Source: Alitta virens
Lineage: Eukaryota > Annelida > Polychaeta > Phyllodocida > Nereididae
Direction of reading: 5' to 3'
DNA: 64,000 bases
NCBI GenBank assembly: GCA_932294295.1
Contig: OW028576.1
Location: forward strand, 22,823,227 to 22,887,226
Below, piece by piece: positions 25,283 to 39,318 of the stretch. The notes under the pieces were generated by a model. The model saw only the letters and a list, made by a program, of their open reading frames with translations, was not told the DNA's origin and did no database searches. Positions within the stretch are counted from its first letter, which is position 1. Every line of letters begins with the position of its first letter. The position numbers and the translations under genes are program-made.

Positions 25283-27641
25283 GTTTCACAAGTTACTTGC
25301 TGTTTCCTGGCTGTTTGTGTCAAGTCATTTGTAGTTTCATTATAATAACGACTTGCAGTCATGTAAGTTTCATTCATCATCAGTCATGAATACCTTGGTT
25401 TAGTGGCTTTCAATTTCGAACCCACACTATGTCATGGGACAGTTGAACCCAGTCATATGTATTAGCACTACATGAGAGGCAACTACAGTGATGGCACTGG
25501 TGTGAGGTTGTGAGTGCTTAATCCCCGATCCCCTGCGGTTTACATAATATTTAAGCTGAATAAACTCACGGTAGTTGAGAAAGACTCTAGATTGACCTTG
25601 CCTAAAGTGAAAATAGAATGACCAACATACCTGTAGACCAATCATATTAAAAATGTTTTGGTGTGTAATGGAGTGTAAACATTAATAACACAAAAGCACA
25701 CTCATGGCATTTATCTCTTTTGAAATAATTTAATACACCTTATTTTTATTTGTGTTGACAACAGATGATACTTGCTGGTGACCATTCTGCTACAGCTAAT
25801 GCGTTGTGCATTGGAGCAGCCAGTTCTTCAGTTGTCATCTTCCTTATGGTGAAGGTATAGTAAGATGATTTGATTGCGATATATATTAATGATTTATAAG
25901 CTAAGAAAGTCTTACACTATCGGTTATCTACAGAGAATTCAACAAATTTTTGTTCCAATGCATCTTGGGAAGAACTGTAGTTTAAATTTTCTGAACAAAA
26001 CTGATCAATCTGTTTTTACATTTTATGGTAAATTAGTTTTCCAGAAGTGACTGCTGTCAGAGTATTCTGATACAAAAACAAAAATGTCTTTATTGATCAT
26101 CTGATATATTATATTTCTTGGATACAGTAAAAAATAAGAGAATTATTTTAAAAAGGTGTTGTCTTATCATCACCAAATAATTTTGCAAATGGTGTTGTAT
26201 TGCTAATTGCTTTTTGTGGATGTTAATACCTTTTATGGTTTGATGATTTTTTGTAAGGTTTCATAAACCGCCATATTAAGGGTCGAACCAAGTATTCACT
26301 AGTGCCACCAGTGAGCAAAAATGGAGAAATTGTTTTCATTGTCAGAGTATTCAATGGCAGATAAAATGTTTCAAAATGCCATACAGAACCCAATAATTGA
26401 TATATTTAAATGGGAATTCCTCAAATATTAATAAAACTTTTTGTTATGTTGATCTATCATACCCATAATTTAGCAAAAAACCCCAATTTTCTCAGAACAG
26501 ACACTGTTTTGTAAACTGCAGATTTGAACTTACTTAGAATAATTAGGGACTTGTAATGTATATAACAAAACAAGACAAAATTCTATGCAACTTCGAAGTG
26601 TGAAATTTCAAAATATGGCTTTGTAAGTGAATTATGAATTTTATAATTGGTGGGAAGAGCTTGCAGCTGGCAGCTTGCTCATTCTCACTGTGACTTGATG
26701 TCAAAACTGGCAGATAACAGAGATTTGAGTGTTATTATTATTTCCCCCTCTTAAGGTTGTTCATTGCACACTTCACTTATGTTCATAATTTTGTGACACA
26801 AATGATTACAAATAAACAGTTGAGCGAGAGTTATCCATCGTTGTATCAAGAACTGTATGCTGCCAAAGACTGATAGCAATTAGATTGATTATGATGCGAC
26901 CATCAGTATTGTGACGTCACCATAGCGCTAAGTAATAAAATTAACTGCAGAGTGAGGAACAATGAAATGGTTGTCTTGACCCTTAAGAAAATACCTTTTT
27001 CAGAGTAGGGCAGTACATATCTGCATGTTGTACTCCTCATTTATTCAATATTTTCAGATGCTTCATGGTGAAGGAATTTCAAGAAGAATATCCTTATCAG
27101 TTGTTGCAGCATTTTGGCTCTTTGTGTTGTTGTACTCTTATTTTGTCATGCCTCATTATAAATTGTCAAGGGCAACTCAAGTGGAAAGAATGATGACAAA
27201 CTTTCCAATGATAACAAGGAAACTGATGACAGCTGCACCTCAACTGATGGAATCACCACAGTGTCAGAAATTATAGATAAACAATCAAATGAAGGAGTGA
27301 TGATTTTCAAATCATCCAATGAGAAAAAAGAACCTGACTTTGAAAATCCCAAGATACCTACTTTGTGGCAAAGCATGAAGACTTTGTCATTCTTCTTTCT
27401 CAATGTCTGGTTAATGGCAATATATCTGGCATACCACAACTTCATAGGAACCTACAACGCATGGGTGACAAAACTTGCTGATGGAGACGTTGAAACAGGT
27501 ATTTTTGGACATCAATTTCTTTTGAAAATTGAAGGACCAAGGTGCAGTTTTTTTAAAATGATTGTCAAGGTTTATGCAGAAATAAGATTACTTAGGGATC
27601 AAAATAAAGGTAAGGATGGTTGGTGGGCTAAGGGTTAAGGC

Positions 27642-29938
27642 TAGAGGTGTACCGATCCAGGAATAGAACCAATACCGATGCCGATACTGCTCTGTAGTAT
27701 CTTTGATACCGATACCGATACCTATGCTATAGTTGCAGAGTGCTTAAGAATCTCCAGCCATCTTGCCCCCTCCTCCCGTTTTGCACCCCCTCCCACCTCC
27801 CGCCTGACTACCAATCAAACAACATCCTATGATCATGCACAAGGTGTCAGTCTTATTGCAATTTGATAGGTGTTTTAGAGCAAGATTATATTGATTTAAT
27901 CACAGTCATAATCATGCTTTTTTGACAAATCAACAAGAAAAGACCATTAGCAGTTCTGCGTCAAGCACAATGATATCTTACTATTAAATGCATAGCATTG
28001 TTTTACTTTTACTTTGGTTGCTTTTATTCGTGTAGATATTGTGAACTGAGATATTTTATATTGAAGCCTAATATAGCTCTGGGCCCTAAATGAAATTTGG
28101 GATCCACTTAATTTAATAAAATTAACTAACTTTTTTGTTATATGATGTTACAGATTACCTCCATTAATCACCAAATGACACTCTTCAGTGTGTTTTTCTG
28201 TTATAAAATAAATACATTTTTTAAATATAGACAGTCACTTCAGGGATACAACTGCTCCATGTGTATCTAAGAAACAACTAATGCAGCAATCTAGTGCAAG
28301 ATAAAATATTCTATTTTCAAACATACATAATTAATTAAATATTTTTAAATTCTGTGCTAGTAAGAGCAATAAAGTTTTTCAGATGTGTACATGTACTGTA
28401 ATCTGCAATGTCCTTAGTTATTTCTTTTTCTTTTAAGAGAGTAATGTAATTGATCTTCTACATACTGTACAGCTGAAAAGGCTAAATATTTGGAAGTTCA
28501 TAATATACTAGTTAATGCAGGTCAATGAATAATTATGAGCATTACAGATAATGTACTGTTACAGTAGGCAACTTACATTTCTCTATTATACTATCATATT
28601 TGGAAGTTCATAATATACTAGTTAATGCAGGGCAATGAATAAATATGAGCATTACAGATAATGTACTGTAGGCAACTTACATTTCTCTATTATACTATCA
28701 TATTTGGAAGTTCATAATATACTAGTTAATGCAGGGCAATGAATAAATATGAGCATTACAGATAATATACTGTAGGCAACTTACATTTCTCTATTATACT
28801 ATCATACATACCCCAGTCACACTTCAATTCCATAGGAATGCATTGTGTTCATGTGAGATAAGATTTTTATATTCTTTGGGTTTATGTCACTTTGTCTTGC
28901 AAATGACCCAATTATACATATTGTCATAACAATAAATATATAGCATGTATTTGTTAGATTATTGTGTGATTATTGTAATGCTATTACAGCTATAAGATTT
29001 GGGCTTTTATCAATTTCTTTCAAATATATTTAGTTATATTTAAGTTTAAACTGCATGAGAAATGTAAATTTATATGAATATTGTCTTATCTACCCCAGTC
29101 AAGATTAAAAGTTATGATTAAGTGCGATTAATAAGTGTAATGTCTTTGGTAAAAAAAACTCCAATCGGCGACCTGCATCATTTTATTGATGCGCAGTATA
29201 TCTGCATATACCTATTTATGGCATAGAACGGTATATAGTAAAGATAAAAACCTGGTATAAAACTTAAAAGTCACCAACAGAAAGATGAAAATAAAGTTCA
29301 TCGTTAATGCTGTGCTTGCTTGCATGCAAGCATGGAGTCACAAGAGACAGTCGGCAATTTATCAGACATCAATTAGGTTGCATCGGTCACAATGATGCGG
29401 TTGACCGATCTGAACATATTTATGTACAAATGCAATCTATCACACATAACTGGGTACAAATATTATGGATATAGGCTATTGGCGGTTTTCATTTAGTTAA
29501 AGTTTTATGACTTTTCACAAGTTAAAGATTTATTGTTCCAGTACACTATTAATATGGCGACTACAAAAAATTCAACAGTCTGCTCTATACAACATCAAAG
29601 ACCAGTATTTGAAAGTGTAGAATACCTTAAGTATATATTATAAATAGTTTTGCACAGTTAATCTATCAATAGCTCTTTGATTCTTGTCTAGTGCTATTGT
29701 GATAACTGCTCCTTGATTGCACAACATAAGTGCAATTTATTACGCAATTGGGGCCTACACACTGTGAGGCTCAGCATGAATGATGTGGTTGAGTGGTTTG
29801 GTCCACAAGGGGGCGCTGTAGAAGTTGGCGTGGCCAGTACTTGGTATCGGCTCCATGTAAAACCGATCCACCGAACCGATATGAAGGGCCTAGTATCGGC
29901 CGATACCGATACCCGATCCCAATACCGGTCCAGCTCTA
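27642..29938. mobile_element. Non-autonomous hAT-like DNA transposon
   Basis: The left end begins TAGAGGTGTACCGATCC and the right end, read inward on the other strand, begins TAGAGCTGGACCGGTA. These are imperfect terminal inverted repeats of hAT type. Flanking 8-bp direct repeats are GTTAAGGC (27634-27641) and CTTAAGGC (29939-29946), identical at 7 of 8 positions. Both subterminal regions are rich in CCGATA/TATCGG units. There is no transposase ORF. It is inserted in the intron between the last two exons of the partial transporter copy. Confidence 0.75.
28488..28805. repeat. Tandem repeat, three ~105-bp units
   Basis: Three head-to-tail copies start with 'ATTTGGAAGTTCATAATATA' at about 28490, 28600 and 28704. 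Each ends in 'CATTTCTCTATTATACTATC'. Copies two and three are almost identical; the first has a short extra TTACAG. It lies inside the hAT-like element. Confidence 0.9.
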
Positions 29939-31699
29939 CTTAAGGCATCTTCCAATTCTATTTTTTGGAGATCATTCTTGCCTATTTTCTGACCAGTTCC
30001 CAAAATACCCCATTGGAATAACCTAGGGAAGAAATGTGTTGTTCTGCCGAAAAAATTTCTATGATCAACAAATATCCGTACAATCAGAAACATGGCACTA
30101 ACTATCTAGTTTGACGATGACATCATAAAAGTCACAGCGCCACCTGGTGGTTAATGTAGGGACACAGCAGTTTCAATGGTACAGAGTGCACATTCAAGCC
30201 GGATGTCAAACAGCACCTGCTCTGGCACCCTCAACAAATCATTATTATCAACTCATCATTACGTCTGCCTTGAACATCTGGTCATATAAGCAGACTGAGC
30301 TTCAGATCCAGCAGCACTGAGACATAGGAACACTGAAATTAAAGGTGTTGCAGTCAGTTAGTTGTTCCTATCATGTGTATTGAGTTTTACCAACTTGTTA
30401 GCTGGTAAGGTCACGCATGTCTCTGCTTGGTGTAGGAAAACTAGACTGGTATAACTCATGCATACAGAGGACATTTCAAGGGCGAAAGGCTTACACCATA
30501 TGGTGCAAGAACAATTATAATTTATTCATTGACACTGAAAAAAATGGAAATAAGAGTGGATAAACTGCTGTTTTGTCAAGTTAGCATGTGTTTATGAATT
30601 TCCACATGAATATATGTATTAGGGTGCATCAATGTCCTGGCTTTTACACAATTAGCTGTTTTTTACAAATATGTTCCCTAAGGGTGGCAAATTGGCAAGA
30701 AGCATTACTATTTTAAAAAAAAAAGTTTTGTGAGTTGTGATCTGATGAAAAGTCTGAAAAATCCCCCTGTAGCTTGACAGACTCATTTTGCATGAGACCC
30801 TAACAAAGCAATTATTAAGAATATGTTTGCTTTTGAAGAATACAGCCAAGACTATAGATGCATAATTAGATTCATTGGATCACTACATTCTTTATTATGT
30901 TCAAAAGCTTGTTTATTCTATTTTATTGTTTTGTCAAACTATGTATGTAGTAGAATATCCATATAACAAAAAAAGAAGCTTTTTCTTGCAGGTGGTAGCT
31001 TGGAAGGATTTATTTTAGGCTATCACCATTGCATTCCTTATCAAATGTGTCTTATATGCAATATATTAGGACAATTTTTGTGATTAAAACTATTCCTGTA
31101 ATTGAAATGAATGAAGGAATGGATAGTTCTAAATAAATTATGATTTTCCGCTAATTAAGTGTTATTCTTCTTTCACATGAATAATTTCTTGTGATGAGAA
31201 CTATATACTGGTGTAAAATGAAGTGTTAATATTCACTTCAGTCAACCACCTCACTAATGTCTTGGCCTACTGCCAGCTTAGTAGTCTCTTGATCAGTCTT
31301 TTCCCAGGAGTTCTCACAGATTTTGTCAGGAGAAGGATTACAGGTCAGTTTTTCAAAGTAATTCATCCATAGTTAGTGCAAATTTTAATTTAACGCAAGC
31401 AACTCGAAGGGTTAGAGCAAAAGATGGCGGTTGATTTTTACTCCTTCTCCTCAATTAACATTAAATTTCCCGACCATAAGAGTTTTTTGCATATTTAAAA
31501 TTTATTTAACATTTTTCTACCGTCTTTTATGTGAAACCAATTGCAATATTTGCAATTGATACGAAAAATGATTTCAGGGAGATTATCAATGTTGTATATA
31601 CCTTTCAACCAATTTAGTCCAAGTTATGCAATTATTTGTAATTGGCTGAGAGATTTTGAAACAAGCGCAGCAAATTTCAAGCAAAATTTTTAATTTATT

Positions 31700-34420
31700 T
31701 ATAATCACATTTTAATGTTAATGAAGATCAACAAATTTAACAAGAACTTTTGGTAACAGACTTTCGTAGGTTAGATTTGATTGCTGCACTTTGATTGACT
31801 CTTGATGCTTCAAGGAAGGAAACTGTTCATATTCCCTAATCAGTTGAACAATATGGGATATGTTGTACCACAGGTGAGCATCAAATATGGTCTTCCTCTC
31901 AGTGTTTTTTGCATTGATATAAGTACCTTTTTGCAAGAGAGTTTGTACAATCTTATTATCTATTTGTAGGCAATATAATGTAGCATTACTCTTTGCATAG
32001 AGCCATTCCTCCTCTGTTGGAATAGATGTAATGGCCGCAGGAGCAGTGTATTACAATCACTGTCTGTCACATTGATATCCAAATTTAATCAAAAATCGAC
32101 CAACAGCTCTATAAGCTGTTGATTATTTTTTAATTTCCTGCCTAACACCAGATGTGTCATTGGAGAACAGTTGCTTGATATTGATGAACTCACAGATGAA
32201 AATGTTTCCCAAAGATTTTGCAAAAGATGTCTAGCAAGGTCTTTTTCGGATGTACAGTTTTCAGTTTTGTATTTTTGACATTTCCAGATTGAATTGAATT
32301 AAATTGATATGATTCTTTATTGTTATAATTAAGGAAAAACATATTTTGACAATAATGATGATGACTGGTGGCCTCAGAACTTAATTCAAAGTTATTTTGA
32401 GACCACCAGTTACATGAAAAATTATGAGAAAAAATATATGTTTATTTCAAAAGAAATTTGAATTTGTATCAATACAACGCAAAGAGGAATATAAATTATT
32501 ATGTACTTCAATCTCCCAGGGTCTGAGTCATGAAGGGGCATAGTGCCTTAAGGTCTCTTAGATGAAATTTACATGCTCATAAAACTTTTTTTGTTATACA
32601 CAGAAGAGGAGAGACACCACACTCCCCAACCCTCAGCCCCTAAAGAAATGAAGTCTTTTATTATATGGCCTGTAAATTTTATTTAATTTCTACTATGTTT
32701 CACAACCTTGTGTTCCCGTTTCCACAAGTTTAATGATAATGTCTGTTGCCAGAACTTCTAAGTTGGACTTGATAGTTTCCTGCGAAGTCTTGTTGTGTGA
32801 CATGAAAAGACCATGCAAATAAATATGATCTCAATTTTGCTTAAAAAGCTTCAGATGTTTTTGAATTCAGGAAATTTAGGTCAATGTTTGCTGCTCTCAA
32901 GCCATCTGAAATAAGAACAAAATTGCAATTTTGGGATCTTTTGCAGAGCATGCCTTACTACTGAAATCCTTTATTATTGGTTTCTAAACACATGACCAAT
33001 TTACAAATTCTACCAGTACATTAAACTAAGCTATGTTTGCCTATGGTGGAAATACAGAGTGTTTCTGCAGTGTGTAAGGAATCTGAAGACCAATGTGTAT
33101 AATGTGCAGCCAGGGTTCAAACACAGCCGGACTAAGCCTTATCCAAGAAATCAATGTTAGCTTAGCTCTTATTTATTATCTGATATTTTGTGAGTGCTAG
33201 CCAATGGCTGCTCACGATAAATGTCACAATATGAATAACAGCCGACAGTGGCATGTGGTCAGGAAGAGTATCTCGGGCTAGAGAGTATGGTTGATTTCGC
33301 TAATTTGATCTCTTCTTATTAAAAAATGACTGGTGGCAGCACCGTACAGACATGTTGATAGTGGGTACACCAAAATCAAGGTAATCTGTGGATCACAACC
33401 TGACAACCCACTCTAACGGTATTTTAGTCATTTTCCTTGTGACTTTCTGACATGGTTTGATTTAACGCACACTACATTGTACATACTGCATAATTAATAT
33501 TGTATACAGCAAAAGAAGGTTACTAGTCTTTGAAGCTTTTAATTACACAAACCTTTGATAAATAGCATTTGATAAAATTGTGGTACTTACCATCAAAAAG
33601 GCCTTCAAGATACATTGGTCTTCCCTGGAAAATTCTTTCTCTTGCCAGCAGTACTTGTATTTTAAGTTCCTCCACATCATCTTTTTTCTGTTTTAGCTCA
33701 GCTATAGTTTGACGTTCTTTTCCATAGGAAACTTAGGAACATTGTTTTCCAACTTATATATTAATGCTTCATGGAGGTTCTCGAACAAAACAGAACAGTT
33801 TGATTCTGTTAAAGCAACAATTTCCTGCGCTTCAATGATTTTTTTTTAGTACATTTCCAGTTGGAAAGGAGTTCTTGATTGGTATAATAGGATAAAAGAA
33901 GTAAATTCTTAACTGCTGAAGCCATCTTTGTATTGAAGGTTACAATCGGCACCACTCTTCAGAAGAATTTTAGCTAATTGTGCATTGCCAAGGTAACTAG
34001 CATAGTGAAGTAGGGTATGTTCAGTGTTGTCCTGAATATTAACATCTGCATTATACTTCATTAAAAGACTTTCATAAAGTCAAACATTCCTTCTCCAACT
34101 TGGTATATCTCATTCAGATCAGGTTCACTATTATCAACATTAAGAGCAGCTTGACGAAGTGCGGATTGCCCCAATACAGTGGTTTGGTTCACATCAGCTC
34201 CTGAAAGCAACAGATATTCTGCGATCTGTTCATCTTTCTTCTCTGCTGCAATCATTAAGGGAAATGTACCATCCAAGTAGACCTATTGTAAAGAATTTGC
34301 TGTTGTGTTGCATCGCATCTGTCTTTTTCTTTAATTTTAGAGCCATTTGCATCAGCATTGTATTCCAGCAATGTCTCGACAATTCATCAGACCCCTCAAC
34401 AAACAAAAAAGCTCATATTG
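31700..34420 (-). pseudogene. Decayed ankyrin-repeat gene
   Basis: Read from high to low coordinates. About 34300-34370 gives VETLLEYNADANG. 34070-34280 gives FPLMIAAEKKDEQIAEYLL and then LSGADVNQ. 33930-34070, in another frame, gives NADVNIQDNTEHTLLHYAS and then LLKSGADCN: classical ankyrin repeats. 33590-33730 is an acidic/basic coiled-coil-like stretch (IAELKQKKDDVEELKIQVLL) ending at a GTAAGT donor. 31720-32270 continues with further ankyrin-like pieces (IVQTLLQKGTYINAKN). At least four frameshifts or stops interrupt these blocks, so the locus is almost certainly non-functional. No NACHT, death or other partner domain was seen. Confidence 0.7.
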
Positions 34421-34616
34421 ATGGGCATTTTAGAGTGTGTGTTATATAAATTTTAATGACACAATAACTGAAGAGGTCATTCAATCTGGACTGGATTGAG
34501 AGAGCTAGGTGGGTGCACTAGCATGAGGAGGAGCTATAGTTGTAGCAAGAGTGGGAATTTGAATGAATTAATCTGCCCTAAATGCTGAAAGTTTGGGTAA
34601 ATAACCCACTCTATTG

Positions 34617-34710
34617 GGGTTTGTCTTTTTCTAACACATAATAATCGGTGTTTGTCTTCTAACACATAATATGTCTTAACAATCGGTATGTTTTCTAAAA
34701 TACCTAATAT
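34617..34710. repeat. Short repeat shared with 5838-5890
   Basis: 'GTCTTCTAACACATAATATG' followed by TCTTAACA(A/G)TCGGT occurs here and at about 5843. Here it is preceded by a partial tandem copy. Confidence 0.6.
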
Positions 34711-34719
34711 TGAGTTCAA

Positions 34720-37500
34720 TCATTCATTCATGCGACAATTTAGCTTAATCTCTATTACATTGACACCGTAGATAAAGGGATATGAACATAAAACCAAGCT
34801 AGCATCATATAATGCATGGAAGTATAGCAAACCCTTTCCCTACTATTCTCTAGAGGGCGCCTTAGCCTTGAAGTGACAGTGTTAATCATTGAAAAGTTGT
34901 TACTGTTTTAACCTAAGCCAAAGTGCCAGCCAGCACATAGAGGATTCACGAGAAGATTCATGTCGAGAACGGTATCGACAGAGTTCCACCAGACGTTCAA
35001 GTGACTACAGTTGTCCCGGAAGATCCTATAAAGAGAGAGATAGATCCATTGGCCGTGAAAGCATCTTGGGATAGTTGCAGGTCATAAAAACTGCAGTCAT
35101 TGCAAGAATCACAGCAATGAAGATCGCCACATTGTTATGAATCCAGTGAATCTAATATCTAGGAAAAAGTCATCTATCACTCCTTCTCTATCCTCCATTT
35201 AATTCATCTCCTTTGCATACTTCAGATCATTCATTGTCTTTCACCCCAAACCACTGCAAATATTGTCTAAAATGTAAATCTAACGTAAATGTTTCATATT
35301 GTGAGTTGTGAATAATTGCATTGTACACTATTTTGTAATTAATCAAGGCTAGTTGTGCATGAAAAAAGTATACATACCAAGTAGTAAAGTAGAAATTGAT
35401 ATTAGAAATTGTCAAGAGACTGACAGTAAGGCGTCAATATGACTGCACGAGGGATTATATTGCAAAATAGCCCTTATTATTAATTACACATCCCAACTAA
35501 GACACAATGCCTTACAGTTAACCATAAAGAAATGGCTAAGAAAACAGTTCTTAATTGTTGAATATCCTTGTTGCACCAATCAGATTTAGGTTAGGTAATC
35601 GAGTGAGTTATTGTAGTCCTCTCTAATTATGATCTCACCAAACCCAGTTGCTCTATTGTAGTAAAAGAAAAATCTGAAAAATGCTCATTGTGTTTGGCTA
35701 AAAAGTGTGTTTACCTTTGCACCTAAAATGATAATTTCAGAGTATATTATAGATTAGTCATTGACAATTATTCCACGATAAAGACCTGCGTTTTTTATGT
35801 ATATTTTTTATGCTAGAGCATCTTGACGGTTTTTATTGAAAAGGCATTGACATTACATGTGTAAACAACAAAAATTGGGAAATACTTCGGTGTAATTGTT
35901 TTTTTCAGTCATTTTGTGCCTAATTTTTGACACAAATTAAGAATGCAACAGTAGCATGTGTAACAAGTACGCGACCTAAATAGCTTTTCTCTAAATGTGA
36001 AATTTTATATAATTTTACCTTGAATTAGGCATGGCCGAGGCCACAAATTTACAACGAAAATAAAAACAAATGCTCTGTTTATAATGGCCAGATGCTAATA
36101 ATTTTTGGGAATTAGGCAGACTAATATATTAAGACGTCTAGGCTAGTCTGTGAAATTTATTTTTGTTTGCAGTTGGTGGGGAGTATTTTCCCAAGTTCTA
36201 CATGTTTTTTACACAACATTCAGAAAAAAATAGGGGTCGCCAACCATTCTGTACAATACCTAAAATTATAATATATACATCAAGCGAAAGCCCAGAAGCT
36301 CTACTTTCTCATGATACAACATACAAGTTGCTATCTTTAACTTTAACTTACTAGAAAACATTTTGTCCACGAAAGTAGTGCCCAAGAGTTTGATTTTACA
36401 ACCATGGCGTTCATATTATTTTAATTTTACCACTGACCACCTGAATGATTTTGAATTATGGTTACTTTGCAAAGTTTGACAAATAATTACAATATTATCT
36501 GAAATGCTTAACAATATTATCCAACAGAATATCTTCAATACATTCACTAATTGTGCAAACATACACGTTAGCAAAGAAAAAAAGGACATATACAACTGCC
36601 TTTAGTCACTGAACAGTTTAGTTCTTCGAGCTAAGCTTAACTTATTTAATCCTTCCCAGAATGCGAAAATGTGTCTGTAGCAGATCTATAATACATAATG
36701 ATTCATTGTACCTGAATCTGAGGCATGTATTACACATAATTTGAAATTGACTGAAAGGTTGACAAAAATTGTGGTTACATAACGTACATAAGAATGGTAC
36801 ATGGCTGCTGTTTGGAAAATTAATTTATTTAATTTCACCAAATCATATTATTGATTTTTTTAGTGCCATTTGTAGAAATAACCAGTAATTTTCTAGTCTG
36901 AACAACAGAGGGACTTCACAGTCACTCTGGTGGAAAATACTGACACTGATAAACTCCACAAGGTTTGTTGTATCCATGACTGACTCCTATTATAATAACT
37001 GCAATAAATGATTATTAGTTAGATCTAATACTGATAATCCTATTGCTCAATCACTGCATTATCAACCCAACAGGGAGAGCTATAGGCCAGTCCTTACAAT
37101 CAAGTCATTCAGTGCATCGATGATGTCACAAAAGGTCAATTTTATTCAGAGAATTCTACACTGGACTTCATACTGACTTTTAATCTTTTAGTCAATTTAA
37201 TATCTGGTTTGTAATCTATTAATCTGTATTAAGATTTTTTTTATTCTATCCTATGTACAGCGTTTGTTACAACCAACAGGACCTATTACTTTATTTGGCA
37301 AAAGTCATTAATGCTGAACATACCCAGAACACTTACTTTAGCAACAAGTCTTATGATATTGTTGCTTGTAAGCAATTCCCGATTTCAGAGTTGTTTTATG
37401 ATAATGCTACAAGCGAAACACACATTGGATAGATAGATAGATAGATAGATAGATATTTTAGATATTTTATTTTCGTGGATGCAGCCAGCATTACGGATTA

Positions 37501-37543
<43 letters not shown>

Positions 37544-39180
37544 TACCTATATATATATAAAATAAATCATCGATATTATTATTATTATTATTTGCGGACT
37601 GGCAAAGAGCTCCCCTTATTGACCAAGATTCAGATTCAGATTCTTTCCTAAAAAAATACAGAGATTTTCATTTAATAAAGTATTGAGCAGGGTGACTCCT
37701 TTAAGATGATCATGTCATCGCTGCCGAGGGGCTACAACACCAAATATTTGTAATAATCACAATTGCCACAGACAGTGACTTTTGCGCTGCGTTAATGACG
37801 ACGGCCAGGGGCGGATCCCTTACATTCTGACACTATCGTTCTGGTCATTCAGAAGGTTTTTGGTCCACCCCTGGCCGTTGTTATTACAACTACCATGTCT
37901 GTAACTGTAAATTGCCGATAAAAAAATAAATAAAATAAACCTTGTGTGGCCAATGACGTTAACAGTATTATCAATATAATAAACAGAATCGATAATAGTT
38001 TTCAAACACAACCATCAGCTTTATTTCCTTATAATTAACATGTACATAGGGATAATATCAAACATTATCATTATCTAAAAAGTAGATACATTCTACAACA
38101 TGATTTATTCAAGATAAGCATGTTTTGTGCTGATCATGGCATTGACAAATACGTGCGAGTTATGCTTGTAACAGACAAAAAGCTAAATCATAACTGAATG
38201 CAGATGCAGGGAGACCAAACATAAATCGTATAGATCTTTACTAGAATCTATATTCTCAGTCATAAGTAAATAATTATTTTTAGTCATAGATAATTACTTC
38301 ATTATTATACAAAGGAGTTTACGAAATGCTAATCATATTTACACATTACACATAATTATATCATTACACCTAATACTTGGTGACAATATGTTTCCTGGTC
38401 CAACTTGACCACACTGCACACTGATACCATAAAGCCATACATGTATAATATATTAGTCTATATATGTTATCATCAATTAGTCAATTATACCATTGTCAAT
38501 GCTATTAGTGATATATATCATCATCAATTCAGTATATTAACATTTCGTAATACGAAACATTTTATGGTACACATTTCCATACAGGAATTTTGGTCTACAA
38601 AAAAGCATGGATACATCATAGCAAACATCATAAACAATTGAAGTTGTATCCTCATTCTAAACACCAACATCAACACAATAAAGCCAAGAATAAAAGCGAG
38701 TCAAATGCTGTTCTGGCAACCTCTAAAAACTATATCACTGAAAGAATAAACTAAACGAACTAAATATATCGTAGTGTAAAGGTGAAGGGGGGGGGGGGGA
38801 GGGGCACACTGACAGGGAATGCTGAGGGAATGTTGAAGGGGAAATCTTTATGTGGTCATGCATACAATTGATCTCAACGATCAAAGGTTAGGGGAGGGAT
38901 GTGTGCCTCCCGTCCCACCCCTGCCTCTGACTGTGATATTGTCATCTTTGTTACTAATATAAATCAAATATTCGGTTATACCTTGATTCACCACAATGAA
39001 CTTCAGCATTCATAGCTGTTGGGCCCAGGCACTGTAACAAAGACATTGCTTATGATGTAAAAATCGTTTTTACTCACATGAGCTTGTTTGGGATGGTAAA
39101 TGTTGTTCACATGGTAAAGTTCAGCATCTGAGCTATCATTAATTTTCATTCATAAATCGAATTGTCAATAATCATCATTT
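34720..39180. other. Intergenic or intronic, repeat-poor and AT-rich
   Basis: Contains a small open frame at 34889-35074 (plus) rich in Ser, Arg and Tyr, with an AAG acceptor-like start and a stop. It could be a terminal exon but has no recognisable partner. Other contents are (GATA)n at 37428-37455, (AT)n at 37504-37536, a G-run at 38787-38799, and an imperfect inverted repeat around 37800-37877 (GACGGCCAGGGGCGGA and its near complement). A ~75-bp stretch at 37066-37140 resembles 58565-58650. Confidence 0.4.
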
Positions 39181-39182
39181 CA

Positions 39183-39318
39183 GCATCTTGAGAATCATCC
39201 CTGTTTCCACACTTGTTATTCTTATGGCAGTCCACGTGGCCTTCTTTTGCCTTTTTTGTGGTTTCCTCTATGTCGCAATATATATACGTTTTTTTTGCTG
39301 GTTTATTCTTGCACCTGT
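39183..39318 (+). CDS. Orphan candidate exon with membrane-helix character
   Basis: Bounded by a TTTCAG acceptor and a GTAAGA donor. The open frame between them is strongly hydrophobic (PVSTLVILMAVHVAFFCLFC and on to FLYVAIYI), enough for one or two helices. No neighbouring plus-strand exon could be tied to it, so it may be chance. Confidence 0.25.

Larger units (their letters stand above)
25283..31343 (+). pseudogene. Partial duplicate of SLC43A3-like exons 4-7, frameshifted
   Basis: Four exons match the main gene with the same splice borders: 25283-25362 (80 nt, 8 differences from exon 4), 25765-25854 (one codon shorter than exon 5), 27058-27498 (exon 6 equivalent) and 31242-31343 (exon 7 equivalent, 3 differences). 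No equivalents of exons 1-3 or 8-10 were found in the window. The 27058-27498 exon is 441 nt against 454 nt. It loses the frame by one base near 27167, where the main gene has GTTGTCAAGG and this copy has TTGTCAAGG, leading to a stop at about 27276. The frame then reopens with KKEPDFENPKIPTLWQSMKT. All three differences in the last exon are synonymous. Best read as a partial tandem duplicate that is decaying, but exons mis-assembled from another locus or a sequencing slip at 27167 are alternatives. Confidence 0.75.

Noticed and set aside
38985..39045. Possible paralogue A counterpart of the VVYADI exon (minus strand)
   Set aside because: It has usable splice borders, but the phase-2 frame hits a stop and the tyrosine is not preserved.
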